A stretch of 64,000 nucleotides of DNA from Emiliania huxleyi CCMP1516 (Eukaryota > Haptophyta > Isochrysidales > Noelaerhabdaceae), in the NCBI RefSeq assembly GCF_000372725.1, contig NW_005197273.1, forward strand, positions 242,341 to 306,340, read 5' to 3'. Position 1 is the first letter of the stretch, and the number at the start of each line of letters is the position of its first letter. Shown here piece after piece: positions 49,009-58,200 of the stretch. The translations under genes were made by a program, and so were the position numbers. Below the pieces are notes generated by a model that was not told the DNA's origin, did no database searches, and worked only from the letters and a program-made list of their open reading frames with translations.

Positions 49009-49280
49009 GCGGCTCCCGTGGTGTACCTGTGTTAGTGCCAGTGCGCGCCAGTCCCGTGCCCAGTGTTGTGCGAGGGAGTTTTGTTGTAAAATTCTCAATA
49101 ACAAGTGCCAGTGCGCGCCAGTCCCGTGCCCAGTGTTGTGAGAGAGAGAATTCTTGATACGAAACCACGACGACACACACCAGTCGACTCGCATCGGTTG
49201 CCTCCATGAACGGCGGAGCTATTCTCGCGTCCACACCACACCTGGCTCCAACGTGGACACGCCCATAGCTGGGGACACTA

Positions 49281-49778
49281 CTAGGTCACGCATGGCATCA
49301 GAAGTTTTATCTCTGGGCCCCGAAAGGCATCTCTAGCAGCGTCGTTACGCATGCGCCCTCCCCTCCTGGGCGCATACGCCTCACGTCTCGACAGAGCATA
49401 AGCCCTTGGTGTGCCACGAGACGAGTTTTTCGCCATCGCCGCGAGCAGCAAGCCGCCCGCCGCAAACAGCCGGAGGCATCGCCGCAGCACTGTCTGCGCT
49501 GCGCTCCCGCACCCGTCGACGAAGCTCCCCCCGCGGAAGACCGCGCGTAGCGACGCCTTGTCGTTCGAGATGAGCGCGCTTGAAGCCCGCCCACCTACTG
49601 CCCCTGAGAGTTGGTTACCGAGTGGGATCAGCTCCCCCCCTTGGGATCGAAGCTTCCACGACCTCGCACCCAACACCACAGGCGGGATCAGAGAGAGACT
49701 CCGCACCGGACACCGCCCGGGCACAGACCCCCTACCCGTCGGACAATGCCTGGACCCCTCACAGAGCGGCCCACACAC
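49281..49778 (-). CDS. Hypothetical ORF
   Basis: 165 codons without a recognised motif. The middle ('LRLFAAGGLLLAAMAK') is hydrophobic. Plus-strand frames are also open. Weakly supported. Confidence 0.2.
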   Translation of the reverse strand: MCGPLCEGSRHCPTGRGSVPGRCPVRSLSLIPPVVLGARSWKLRSQGGELIPLGNQLSGAVGGRASSALISNDKASLRAVFRGGSFVDGCGSAAQTVLRRCLRLFAAGGLLLAAMAKNSSRGTPRAYALSRREAYAPRRGGRMRNDAARDAFRGPEIKLLMPCVT

Positions 49779-49833
49779 AGATCACGCATCGGCAGATTTC
49801 ACGCCTGGATCAGGCGTAGACAGCACACACTGG

Positions 49834-50856
49834 TCACAGTTCAAGCCTCTTTGTCGCCGCAGCGCACTCCATGCCCTCCGCCTTCCTCCGTCTGACATAT
49901 CTGGCAATAGCAACCAGTTCATCCGTTTTTACCACATTCCTGCCCCATATCGTTTGTCTGTACCGTCCCTGTAACGTCCCAGTCTCCCCCATGAACTTCG
50001 CTGGACTGTCCTTGAACTGCCCATATTCCTGTTCGAACCTGATCCCTCTAGCCTTCCTCCTATCCTCCTCACTCATCTGTGCACTCCACCTTTCCATAAG
50101 GTGACCGTCCCCTCTCCACCGTGCCCACCTGCTTATGCAACCCCAGTCGTAGACTCCATCCACCACCACTGACGCACCGGTGCCACTACCATTGTATTGA
50201 GAAGGACCTGCCTTCCCATCAACCATCTCCGCCTCGTCTCCACCATCTGGGGGTGAGGGTGGGGGCGACGCTCCTCTCCACTCCCATCTTGAGCTTCCAC
50301 TCGGATTATTACTGATATATACGCCCGAAAGTCTACGTCCAACAGCAGAGGCCTCTGGCTGGCATAGTGGGTTGGTTGACCGCTCCACCACCAGCTGGCT
50401 CCTCGTTCGAACCCCGTTTGTTGCATCTGTCAATTCATCCCTCCACGCGCGCTCACGCCACGCCCCACGCCCCTCACTGCCCTCAGCCCGCAGCCCGCAG
50501 CCCGCAGCCCGCAGCCCGCAGCCCGCAGCCCGCTGCCCGCTGCCCGCTGCCCGCTGCCCGCTGCACTGCTCAAAGCCTTTTTGTATGTCCATCTCTCCAT
50601 CCATAAACCATTGATGAATCTCCTTTGCCAACCCTCCTCGCCCCTTTGACTCCACCTCTCCTGCAGTCCTCGCTGAACTCCACTGGTATTTAGGCGCTGA
50701 TTTTGTTGCCTGGTCCCCACGACCTGTCTCCACCCCATTGTTCGTGTTGTCCCCGGTAATTGGCTCATCCTCGATCGCCTCGTACACCCCGTTTGTGCCA
50801 TCGGACCCTTCATCGGCCGGGCTCAAAGGAGGCGCTCCGAGAGAGACACCTGCCAT
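49834..50856 (-). CDS. Hypothetical protein, intronless
   Basis: 340 residues from ATG 50856-50854 ('MAGVSLGAPPLSPADEGSDG'). Contains 'KEIHQWFMDGEMDIQKGF', a (RAAGCGL) repeat over the 50480-50560 minisatellite, and a well-ordered C-terminus ('RWRGDGHLMERWSAQMSEED', 'FEQEYGQFKDSPAKFMGETG'). No family recognised. It might be a gag-like or element protein. Divergent from the RCC1 gene, with 100 bp between the two starts. Confidence 0.4.
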   Translation of the reverse strand: MAGVSLGAPPLSPADEGSDGTNGVYEAIEDEPITGDNTNNGVETGRGDQATKSAPKYQWSSARTAGEVESKGRGGLAKEIHQWFMDGEMDIQKGFEQCSGQRAAGSGQRAAGCGLRAAGCGLRAEGSEGRGAWRERAWRDELTDATNGVRTRSQLVVERSTNPLCQPEASAVGRRLSGVYISNNPSGSSRWEWRGASPPPSPPDGGDEAEMVDGKAGPSQYNGSGTGASVVVDGVYDWGCISRWARWRGDGHLMERWSAQMSEEDRRKARGIRFEQEYGQFKDSPAKFMGETGTLQGRYRQTIWGRNVVKTDELVAIARYVRRRKAEGMECAAATKRLEL

Positions 50857-50878
50857 CACTGTTTCGGCGAAAAAAAAG

Positions 50879-50881
<3 letters not shown>

Positions 50882-50916
<35 letters not shown>

Positions 50917-50945
50917 AGTGTTGTGCGAGGGAGAATTTAAATTTC
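50882..50945 (+). promoter_or_regulatory. CT tract and recurrent CCAGTGTTGTGCGAGGGAG motif upstream of RCC1 start
   Basis: (CT)n at 50882-50914, then 'cccagtgttgtgcgagggag' (50915-50934) and an AT-rich run 15 bp before the ATG. The motif recurs at 48224-48268, 48525-48557, 49058-49097, 49128-49150 and partly 54941-54958 (plus), and at 53655-53696 and 53996-54045 (minus). Function unknown: promoter, 5' leader or element edge. Confidence 0.5.
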
Positions 50946-50956
50946 TTTTTCTCGCG

Positions 50957-52417
50957 ATGTCCACCCCACAGCGCCGCTCGCGCCGCCTCGCCCTCGCCGC
51001 CGCCGCCGCCGCGCACTGCCCCCTCCTCGACCTCCCCACGGACCTCCTCGTGCGCGTCCTCTCTCGCTGCGACCCCGCCGACATCGCTCGCGTCGCGGCC
51101 GTCTCGCTGCTCTTCCACGCCTCGCTTGCGCTGGAGGGCATCCGCTTATGGGCGCAAGAGCGCGGCTTCGAGCTGCCGGCGCAGCCAGAGGACGAGAGCT
51201 GCGCCTTGCGGTGGCTGTGCTTTTCGGCGCTGCTGTGCAAGCACAACCCGCTGGCGTGGGCGGCGGCAGGCCAGTGGCACAGCCTCTTCATCGGCGGCGA
51301 CGGGCGGCTCTCGTCATACGGCTCAACTGCGAATTGGCACAGCCTCGCCATCACCGCTGACGGAGCCGTGTGGAGCTGGGGCTATGGGGGCCGCGGCAGG
51401 CTGGGCCACGGCGACGAGGAGGACCAGCTGCTGCCGAAGCAGGTCCAGGCCTTTGCTGGTCAGCACGTCGTCGCTGTCTCGGCGGGAGCGGCTCACAGTC
51501 TTGCCCTCACCTCCGACGGCGCCGTCTGGAGCTGGGGCGTGGGAGCTTTTGGCCGGCTGGGCCACGGCGACGAGCAGAACCAGCTGCTGCCCAAGAAGGT
51601 CGAGGCCTTTGCTGGCCAACGCATCGTCGCTGTCTCGGCTGGAGGCGGGCACAGCCTCGCTCTCACCGCCGGTGGCGCCCTCTGGAGCTGGGGCAGTGGA
51701 TTGTTTAGCAGGTTGGGCCACGGCGACGACCGGCAGGACCAGCTGCTGCCGAAGAAGATCGAGGCCTTGGCTGGCCAGCGCGTCGTCGCTCTCTCGGCCG
51801 GAGGCGGGCACAGCCTCGCTCTCACCGCCGGTGGCGCTGTCTGGAGCTGGGGCTTTGGAGTTTTTGGCAAGCTGGGCCACGGGGACGAGCAGACCCAGCT
51901 GCTGCCGAAGAAGGTCGAGGCCGTGGCTGGCCAGTGCGTCGTCGCCGTCGCGGCTGGAGGGGCGCATAGTTGCGCCATCACCGCCGACGGCGCCCTTTGG
52001 AGCTGGGGCAGCGGCAGCTCTGGCCAGCTGGGCCACGGCGACGAGCAGAACCAGCTGCTGCCCAAGAAGGTCGAGGCCTTTGCGGGTCGGCGCGTCGTCG
52101 GGGTGTCGGCAGGAGACAACCACAGCATCGCGCTCACCGCTGACGGCGCCGCTTGGAGCTGGGGCGATGGTGAGGACGGCCGGCTGGGCCACGGCGACGA
52201 GCAGAACCAGCTGCTGCCGAAGAAGGTCGAGGCCTTCACTGGCCAGCGCGTCGTCGCTATGTCAGCGGGAGACGACCATAGTATCGCCCTCACCGCTGAC
52301 GGCGCTGTCCTTACCTGGGGCCAGGGCGGCCCCGGCTGCCTCGGCCACGGAGAGGACCTGTCGAACCAGCTGCTGCCCAAGAAGATCGAAGCGTGGGTGC
52401 AGGGCCAAGGGCCGTAG
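50957..52417 (+). CDS. F-box/RCC1-repeat protein, intronless
   Basis: 486 residues, ATG 50957 to TAG 52415-52417. An F-box-like region at residues about 22-60 ('LLDLPTDLLVRVLSRCDPAD') is followed by six to seven near-identical RCC1 blades of about 53 residues ('WSWGYGGRGRLGHGDEEDQL', 'HSLALTSDGAVWSWG', and similar). The repeat unit is far more uniform than in the 38-41 kb gene, suggesting recent repeat homogenisation. No introns are needed, unlike the 38-41 kb relative. It could be a retrocopy-derived gene or simply an intron-poor family branch. Likely a beta-propeller adaptor (family knowledge). Confidence 0.85.
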   Translation: MSTPQRRSRRLALAAAAAAHCPLLDLPTDLLVRVLSRCDPADIARVAAVSLLFHASLALEGIRLWAQERGFELPAQPEDESCALRWLCFSALLCKHNPLAWAAAGQWHSLFIGGDGRLSSYGSTANWHSLAITADGAVWSWGYGGRGRLGHGDEEDQLLPKQVQAFAGQHVVAVSAGAAHSLALTSDGAVWSWGVGAFGRLGHGDEQNQLLPKKVEAFAGQRIVAVSAGGGHSLALTAGGALWSWGSGLFSRLGHGDDRQDQLLPKKIEALAGQRVVALSAGGGHSLALTAGGAVWSWGFGVFGKLGHGDEQTQLLPKKVEAVAGQCVVAVAAGGAHSCAITADGALWSWGSGSSGQLGHGDEQNQLLPKKVEAFAGRRVVGVSAGDNHSIALTADGAAWSWGDGEDGRLGHGDEQNQLLPKKVEAFTGQRVVAMSAGDDHSIALTADGAVLTWGQGGPGCLGHGEDLSNQLLPKKIEAWVQGQGP

Positions 52418-52702
52418 AGTGTGTGAAGAGAAGGGGATGGTTCGTTTTTAAGGTTGTGTCATTACTTCCAATATTCTCTCGCGTCTGCGGCGGAGCAGCT
52501 GTGCGCTCGCTTGTGTGCGCCCTTCAGCCTGCGCGCTCCGACCCCACGGTCGCCCCCATGCCGCTGCCCAGGACTCGACTGCACACCGCTCTGCAGGACG
52601 ACACCTTACACGACTCTACACCGGCTCGCGGCGGCGGGACCTCACGTAAGCCTGCCCGTGGCGGGCCTGTACGTACACTCGGAGTGGAGAGAGGTAATAC
52701 AC

Positions 52703-53575
52703 CTATCGACAGAGAGCACCCCGCGCGGCGCTCAGGAGCAGCTCTGCGTGACGAGGGCAACCGCTTCGGCGGCGCTGCCCACACCTGAGAGGCAGAGGCC
52801 GGCAGGTCGGGTGGCGGTGCTGTGATAGTTCGACCGTCGGTTGAAGGCGGAGAGTCGTGGGCGGCGGAGGATGGTGTTGGGGTGGGCGCTGCGGTGGGTA
52901 GTAGGTGGGAGGGCGTTTGCTCTCACCGAGCGCTTCGAGCAGGCCGGGAAGGTCGCGGAAGACGGCCTGGATAAGGGCCAGCAAGGAGACGGCGATCGAA
53001 GGGGGCGGCGCAGGCGCTGGCGGCGGCGGAGGCGCAGGCGGCGATGGCGGCGACTTGGGGCAGCACGCGTTGAAGCAGTCTGTGCCGTCATCGGTCGCAT
53101 AGGTCTGCCAGAACTTCTTGGGCGTGCCGGGGCAGGGGTGGAGGTCGGTCCACGCGCAGCCCGTCTCGCAGACGAAGGGCGGCGTGGGCGGAGGCGCGGG
53201 AGGTGCGGGTGGCGCGGACGGAGGGGGCTTGGGGCAGCAGTAGTTGAAGCAGGCGGAGCCGTCGTCAGCGGCGAACCTCTGCCACCAGCGCCTCGGCGTG
53301 CCGGGGCAGGGATAGGTGCTCGTCCAGCCGCACTCGCAAGTGCCCGCAGCCTCCTCCTCCTCCTCGTCGTCAGTCGGCGTCGACACGCCGGTGCACTCGC
53401 CCTCCACGCACACCTTGACCACCATCGTCTCGATGCAGTCGTCGTCCGACGGCGAGCAGAGGGTGCAAGAATCGCCCTCCGCCTTGTCGAGGCAGGGCTC
53501 GTACTCCTCGAGGCCGCGGGCGGCGGCGAGCTCGCACGCGGCGATGGCGATAATGCAGGCGGAAAGGCGGAGCAT
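52703..53575 (-). CDS. Secreted Cys-rich protein with two CxxGWT...CC repeats
   Basis: ATG 53575-53573 starts a signal peptide ('MLRLSACIIAIAACELAAAR'). An acidic Cys-rich segment follows, then two repeats of about 36 residues: 'CGWTSTYPCPGTPRRWWQRF' to 'ACFNYCC', and 'CAWTDLHPCPGTPKKFWQTY' to 'DCFNACC', separated by proline-rich linkers. Near residue 223 ('LLEALGE') a GTGAGAGC donor may end the exon, and the remaining low-complexity tail (to TGA 52703) may be intronic. I do not recognise the repeat family. It is probably an extracellular or cell-surface protein. Confidence 0.6.
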   Translation of the reverse strand: MLRLSACIIAIAACELAAARGLEEYEPCLDKAEGDSCTLCSPSDDDCIETMVVKVCVEGECTGVSTPTDDEEEEEAAGTCECGWTSTYPCPGTPRRWWQRFAADDGSACFNYCCPKPPPSAPPAPPAPPPTPPFVCETGCAWTDLHPCPGTPKKFWQTYATDDGTDCFNACCPKSPPSPPAPPPPPAPAPPPSIAVSLLALIQAVFRDLPGLLEALGESKRPPTYYPPQRPPQHHPPPPTTLRLQPTVELSQHRHPTCRPLPLRCGQRRRSGCPRHAELLLSAARGALCR

Positions 53576-53824
53576 GGTCGGGTGGGCCGTCAGAGGACGC
53601 GGCAGCGAGAGGTAAGGTACAGCCGCATTTGACCATTTATGGGGTGCGGGTGGGAAAAGAATTTTACAACCAAACTCTCTCGCACAACACTGGGAAAAGA
53701 CGCGAGAACAAGGGACAGGCAGGCGGCGGCGTCGCAGGATGAGGCAGAAGAGAACGACGCGACAGAGGAGGAAGTGACAAGGGAGAGAACGACGAGAGTG
53801 GGACAGCCGCGAGGTGGCATGAAG

Positions 53825-53995
53825 GTTGCAGCGAGAATCGGCGAGAGACTGCGAAGAGAGATAGGAAGAGGCAGACTCCCTAGGGTGGGCGACGGATAGC
53901 GCACCACACACCTCTCCTTAAAATCCCTGTGTGGTGGCGGCGTGCCGTCCTCCCATCCCTCCCTTGGGTTGTCTGTTTTCTTTCTTTCTTTACAC
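53825..53995 (+). repeat. Dispersed repeat C, copy 2
   Basis: See 11925-12085. Followed directly by an inverted copy of the CCAGTGTTGTGCGAGGGAG tail (53996-54075). Confidence 0.8.
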
Positions 53996-54249
53996 TGGGA
54001 AAAGAATTTTACAACAAAACTCCCTCGCACAACACTGGGCACGGGACTGGCGCGCACTGGCACTAACACAGGTACAGAAAAAAGAATTAGGGGAAATTCA
54101 CGCATACCACGAACCTGGGAATGGTAATTGATTTAACAACTTACAGAGAGAGATTTTTAGCAATACCAAACAACTTACACATGAATGAGCCAGCGCAGAC
54201 AGTGGGTGTGGCAGTGCACTCTCCCTTTCCCCTGGCGGATTGATAGAGA

Positions 54250-54534
54250 GAGAGAGAGAGTTTTAGAGTTTTCGCAAACCAGGCCCCGGGTTGCCAGGTG
54301 AGAGCGAATGGCGCGCCCTGGCAACCCTGTCTGCACGTCTCGCGCGCGCGTGAACAGGGGCACCACGACGCGATCTTTGTCAAGCGCAACAACTTCAACC
54401 TGCTGCTCCACGAGACGTTCGGCGGCGGCTTCTCGCCGCAAACTTTAAACCACCATAAAGATCAGTCTGCAGGAGCGCGGCCTCAGCGAGCCGACAATTT
54501 TTTGCTCCTCTTGCCACTTTCAAGAGAGAGGTGA
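54250..54534 (+). other. Coding-like fragment
   Basis: A short open stretch reads 'GHHDAIFVKRNNFNLLLHET' and 'FGGGFSP', which looks like part of a conserved protein, but I cannot name it. No start, no further exons. 54535-54780 shows imperfect 'gaggacctc' repeats and no gene. Confidence 0.3.
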
Positions 54535-54819
54535 GTGCCTCTCTCGTGCTGAGGACCTCCATGAGGACCTCTGTCCGAGTCTCGGCCTAAGGACCTCTAG
54601 TGCGGACCTTTGTCGGTGCCTGCACTTGACCGTCGATGTGGGAATAGGATTGACGAGTGCAAATCAACAGCCATAGGTGAGCGACCGAGCAGTAGGCGGG
54701 GGATATTGAAACACGAGGGGGGCACCTTAAATGGAAACTAAGAAGTTGAGAGTGCAACACTCGACTTCCACTGGCCTTTATTGTGCGTCAGCATAACGCA
54801 CCCTCCTGTCTTTTTTCGA

Positions 54820-54958
54820 GCTTGCCTGTGCGCTGTGGCGGGGGCGGGCGGGTGCACGGAGCTAAGTGCCTCGCCGCCCTCGCGGGAGTCGCTTAGGCGG
54901 CTCCCGTGGTGTACCTGTGTTAGTGCCAGTGCGCGCCAGTCCCGTGTGCGAGGGAGCT
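54820..54958 (+). repeat. Third, 5'-truncated copy of the gene-3'-end unit
   Basis: From 'gagcttgcctgtg' to 'cgagggag': only the last about 25 codons plus tail, with a 6-nt insertion. It lies about 240 bp before the start of the next gene. Confidence 0.75.
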
Positions 54959-55200
54959 TGTGGTTCTTTTTGTAATTAATACGTCACGTGTCGTGCGACC
55001 GCCTTTGGAAAATTCTTGCCGTGAAAATTCTTTTTATGGCGGTTGCCGAGTGCTTGACTTCAGTAATATATCTAGATTTTCTTTCAAGTTTTTCTTTTTT
55101 TCTTTTTCAGCCGAGACCTCGAGAGCGTGCGTGTGCCGCTTGGGTCGCGCGCTCGGCACGTGTTGCGCTCACTACCGCCCGCCGCTGGCCGGACGCACGG

Positions 55201-58200
55201 ATGGCGCCACTTTTACTACTCCTCGCTGCCACCAACGCGCTAAAGAACCGCTCGGCGACGCTAGCAATGGTGACGACGCGCCGCCACTCTCCCGCCAGCA
55301 CCGTCTACAGCCACCGCCATCCTGCCGTGGCTCTGCAGCGCCAGCAGTGCCCACCGCCTCCCATCCTGGGCGCGCCGCTCGCAGCGGCCAGCTGATCAGA
55401 GGCCGCCGCGCTGCAGGTGACTCTCGACGAGACGATGACGTCGCTCGTCGACCCGCTCGTCGCGGCTCGAGCGCGGGACGGCGTTGTCGTACCTCTCTTC
55501 TCGAACTTGGGCTTCGTCCCCTTCCTCAAGAACCTGCTCTGCTCGATGGACCGCGTGCGCGTCTCCAACTGGGTGTGGCCTCGCACTGCCACACGCAATC
55601 TTCTCTCGCGCCTTGCCAGCTTTCATCTTGGTGCTGGTGCCTTGCCAGCTCTCTCTTGGTGCATATTCCACAGGTGATCGCCCTCGACAGCTCCACGCGT
55701 GTTGTACATGCTGTATTATATTACAGTCCCTATTCCACAGGTGGTGATCGCCCTCGACAACTCCACCTGCGCGCCAATACGCGGCGGGTTCGGCCTCGCG
55801 TACACCTCTTCCGCGTGCGTCTTCCCGTATGCGCACCGGCCGCTCACGACGCAAGGCGCAGCCAGCTACCGCACGGCCAAGATCATCCGGCTGGTGATTA
55901 GCCATACTTAGAATTGAACCACTAGGCGCGGCCAGCTACCGCACGGCCAAGATCATCCGGATGGTGATTAGATGAGTCAGAATTGATTCACCAGGCGTGG
56001 CGAGCTACCGCACGGTCGAGTTCAACCGGATGGTGATGCAGCGGCCGATGTGGATGAGGCACCTCCTCTCGCGGGGCTACTCGGTGGGGAGATATGGGGA
56101 GATATGGGGAGATATGGGGATGAGGCACCTCCTCTCGCGGGGCTACTCGGTGGGGAGATATGGGGAGATGTGGGGAGATATGGGGAGATATGTGGATGAG
56201 ACACCTCCTCTCGCGGGGCTACTCGGTGAGATATGGGGAGATGTGGGGAGATATGGGGAGATATGTGGATGAGACACCTCCTCTCGCGGGGCTACTCGGT
56301 GCTGCGGCTCGCGGCACCAGCCTCACTGACACTGCGACCAGCCTTGACCAAGCGCTCGTGGTTTCCGCCACGCAGGCGCTCCTCCAGATGCGAGCTCGCT
56401 TAGCCGTGAAGAGGCGCGGATCACACACACACCGCAGCCGTGCAACAGGTGCTGCAGTGCGACCTCGACGTCGTCTGGCTGCGCGACCCCTTCCCCCTCT
56501 TCGCCGCGCACCCGCACCTCGCCGCCGCCGACGTGCTCGTCCATTCCGAAGGCGGCCACGGGTACCTGTGAACAGCATCTCTTCACACCTGAAGCTGTGA
56601 ATAGGTGCTCGTCCAGTCCGAAGGCGGCCACGGGTGCGCTGTACGTATCTCCCCGTATCTCCCCATATCTCCCCATAGCTCGTCCAGTCCGAAGGCGGCC
56701 ACGGGTACGGCTGCTACTTCGCCCGCCGGTTGATAGTTACTTACTAGCGGTCAGCTGCTGATTAAGGTGCGACGCACGGCATCTACCTTGCCGGTGACGG
56801 GCGGGACATGTCCACGACACGTCCACGACACGCCCCACAGGTACAACGCCGGCTTCTACTTCGCCCGGCCGACGAGGGCGGCGGACGCGTTTATGGAGTT
56901 CTGGTGTGACGACGGCCAGACCAGCGGGGGGGAGGCTGGCTCTTTGAGTGGTGAATGAGCAAGTAGTGATGAGCCGATAGGCGCTGCGGCCCGGCCAGCA
57001 AGAGAGGAGGGGTCAACTCACCGACTCGCTGACTCAGAGGAGCTGCTGCTGCGTAGGCTCGAGGACTTGGTTTGCAGGTGGGTTCGATACTGTGGAGGTA
57101 TGGTACACGTGAGCTCTGCTGCGTAGGCTCGAGGACCTGGTCAGCAGGTGGGTTCGATACTGTGGAGGTATGGTACACGTGATCTCTGCTGCGTAGGCTC
57201 GAGGACCTGGTCAGCAGGTGGGTTCGATACTGTGGAGGTATGGTACACGTGAGCTCTGCTGCGTAGGCTCGAGGACCTGGTCAGCAGGTGGGTTCGATAC
57301 TGTGGAGGTATGGTACACGTGATCTCTGCTGCGTAGGCTCGAGGACCTGGTCAGCAGGTGGGTTCGATACTGTGGAGGTATGGTACACGTGAGCTCTGCT
57401 GCGTAGGCTCGAGGACCTGGTCAGCAGGTGGGTTCGATACTGTGGAGGTATGGTACACGTGAGCTCTGCTGCGTAGGCTCGAGGACCTGGTCAGCAGGTG
57501 GGTTCGATACTGTGGAGGTATGGTACACGTGATCTCGTGCTGCTGCGTAGGCTCGAGGACCTGGTCAGCAGGTGGGTTCGATACTGTGGAGGTATGGTAC
57601 ACGTGATCTCGTGCTGCTGCGTAGGCTCGAGGACCTGGTCAGCAGGTGGGTTCGATACTGTGGAGGTATGGTACACGTGATCTCGTGCTGCTGCGTAGGC
57701 TCGAGGACGTGGTCAGCAGGTGGGTTCGATACTGTGGAGGTATGGTACACGTGAGCTCGTGCTGCTGCGTAGGCTCGAGGACCTGGTCAGCAGGTGGGTT
57801 CGATACTGTGGAGGTATGGTACACGTGAGCTCTGCTGCGTAGGCTCGAGGACCTGGTCAGCAGGTGGGTTCGATACTGTGGAGGTATGGTACACGTGAGC
57901 TCGTGCTGCCGCGTAGGCTCGAGGACCTGGTCAGCAGGTGGGTTCGATACTGTGGAGGTATGGTACACGTGATCTCTGCTGCGTAGGCTCGAGGACCTGG
58001 TCAGCAGGTGGGTTCGATACTGTGGAGGTATGGTACACGAGATCTCTGCTGCGTAGGCTCGAGGACCTGGTTTGCAGGTGGGTTCGATACTGTGGAGGTA
58101 TGGTACACGTGAGCTCTGCTGCGTAGGCTCGAGGACCTGGTCAGCAGGTGGGTTCGATACTGTGGAGGTATGGTACACGTGAGCTCGTGGTGCTGCGTAG

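Larger units (their letters stand above)
48186..49097 (+). repeat. Tandem array of truncated gene 3' ends (about 300-bp unit)
   Basis: The unit is the last about 200 bp of a coding region (paralogous to 16190-16386) plus about 95 bp of 3' tail ending 'gtaaaattctttttctag'. Order: tail only (48186-48268), unit 1 (48269-48557), a 216-bp insertion, the rest of its tail, unit 2 (48780-49097), then another tail piece (49104-49150). Each unit joins the previous tail at the same point (tttttctag/ctaca), a head-to-tail arrangement. Confidence 0.8.

Noticed and set aside
50738-50956. N-terminal extension of the intronless RCC1 ORF upstream of 50957
   Set aside because: The extension runs through a CT tract, an A run and the recurrent motif. 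The ATG at 50957 gives a normal F-box start, and the opposite strand encodes another protein there.
51323-52380. Two minus-strand ORFs of about 290 codons opposite the intronless RCC1 gene
   Set aside because: Antisense shadows of the near-identical RCC1 blades. The plus strand has all family motifs.
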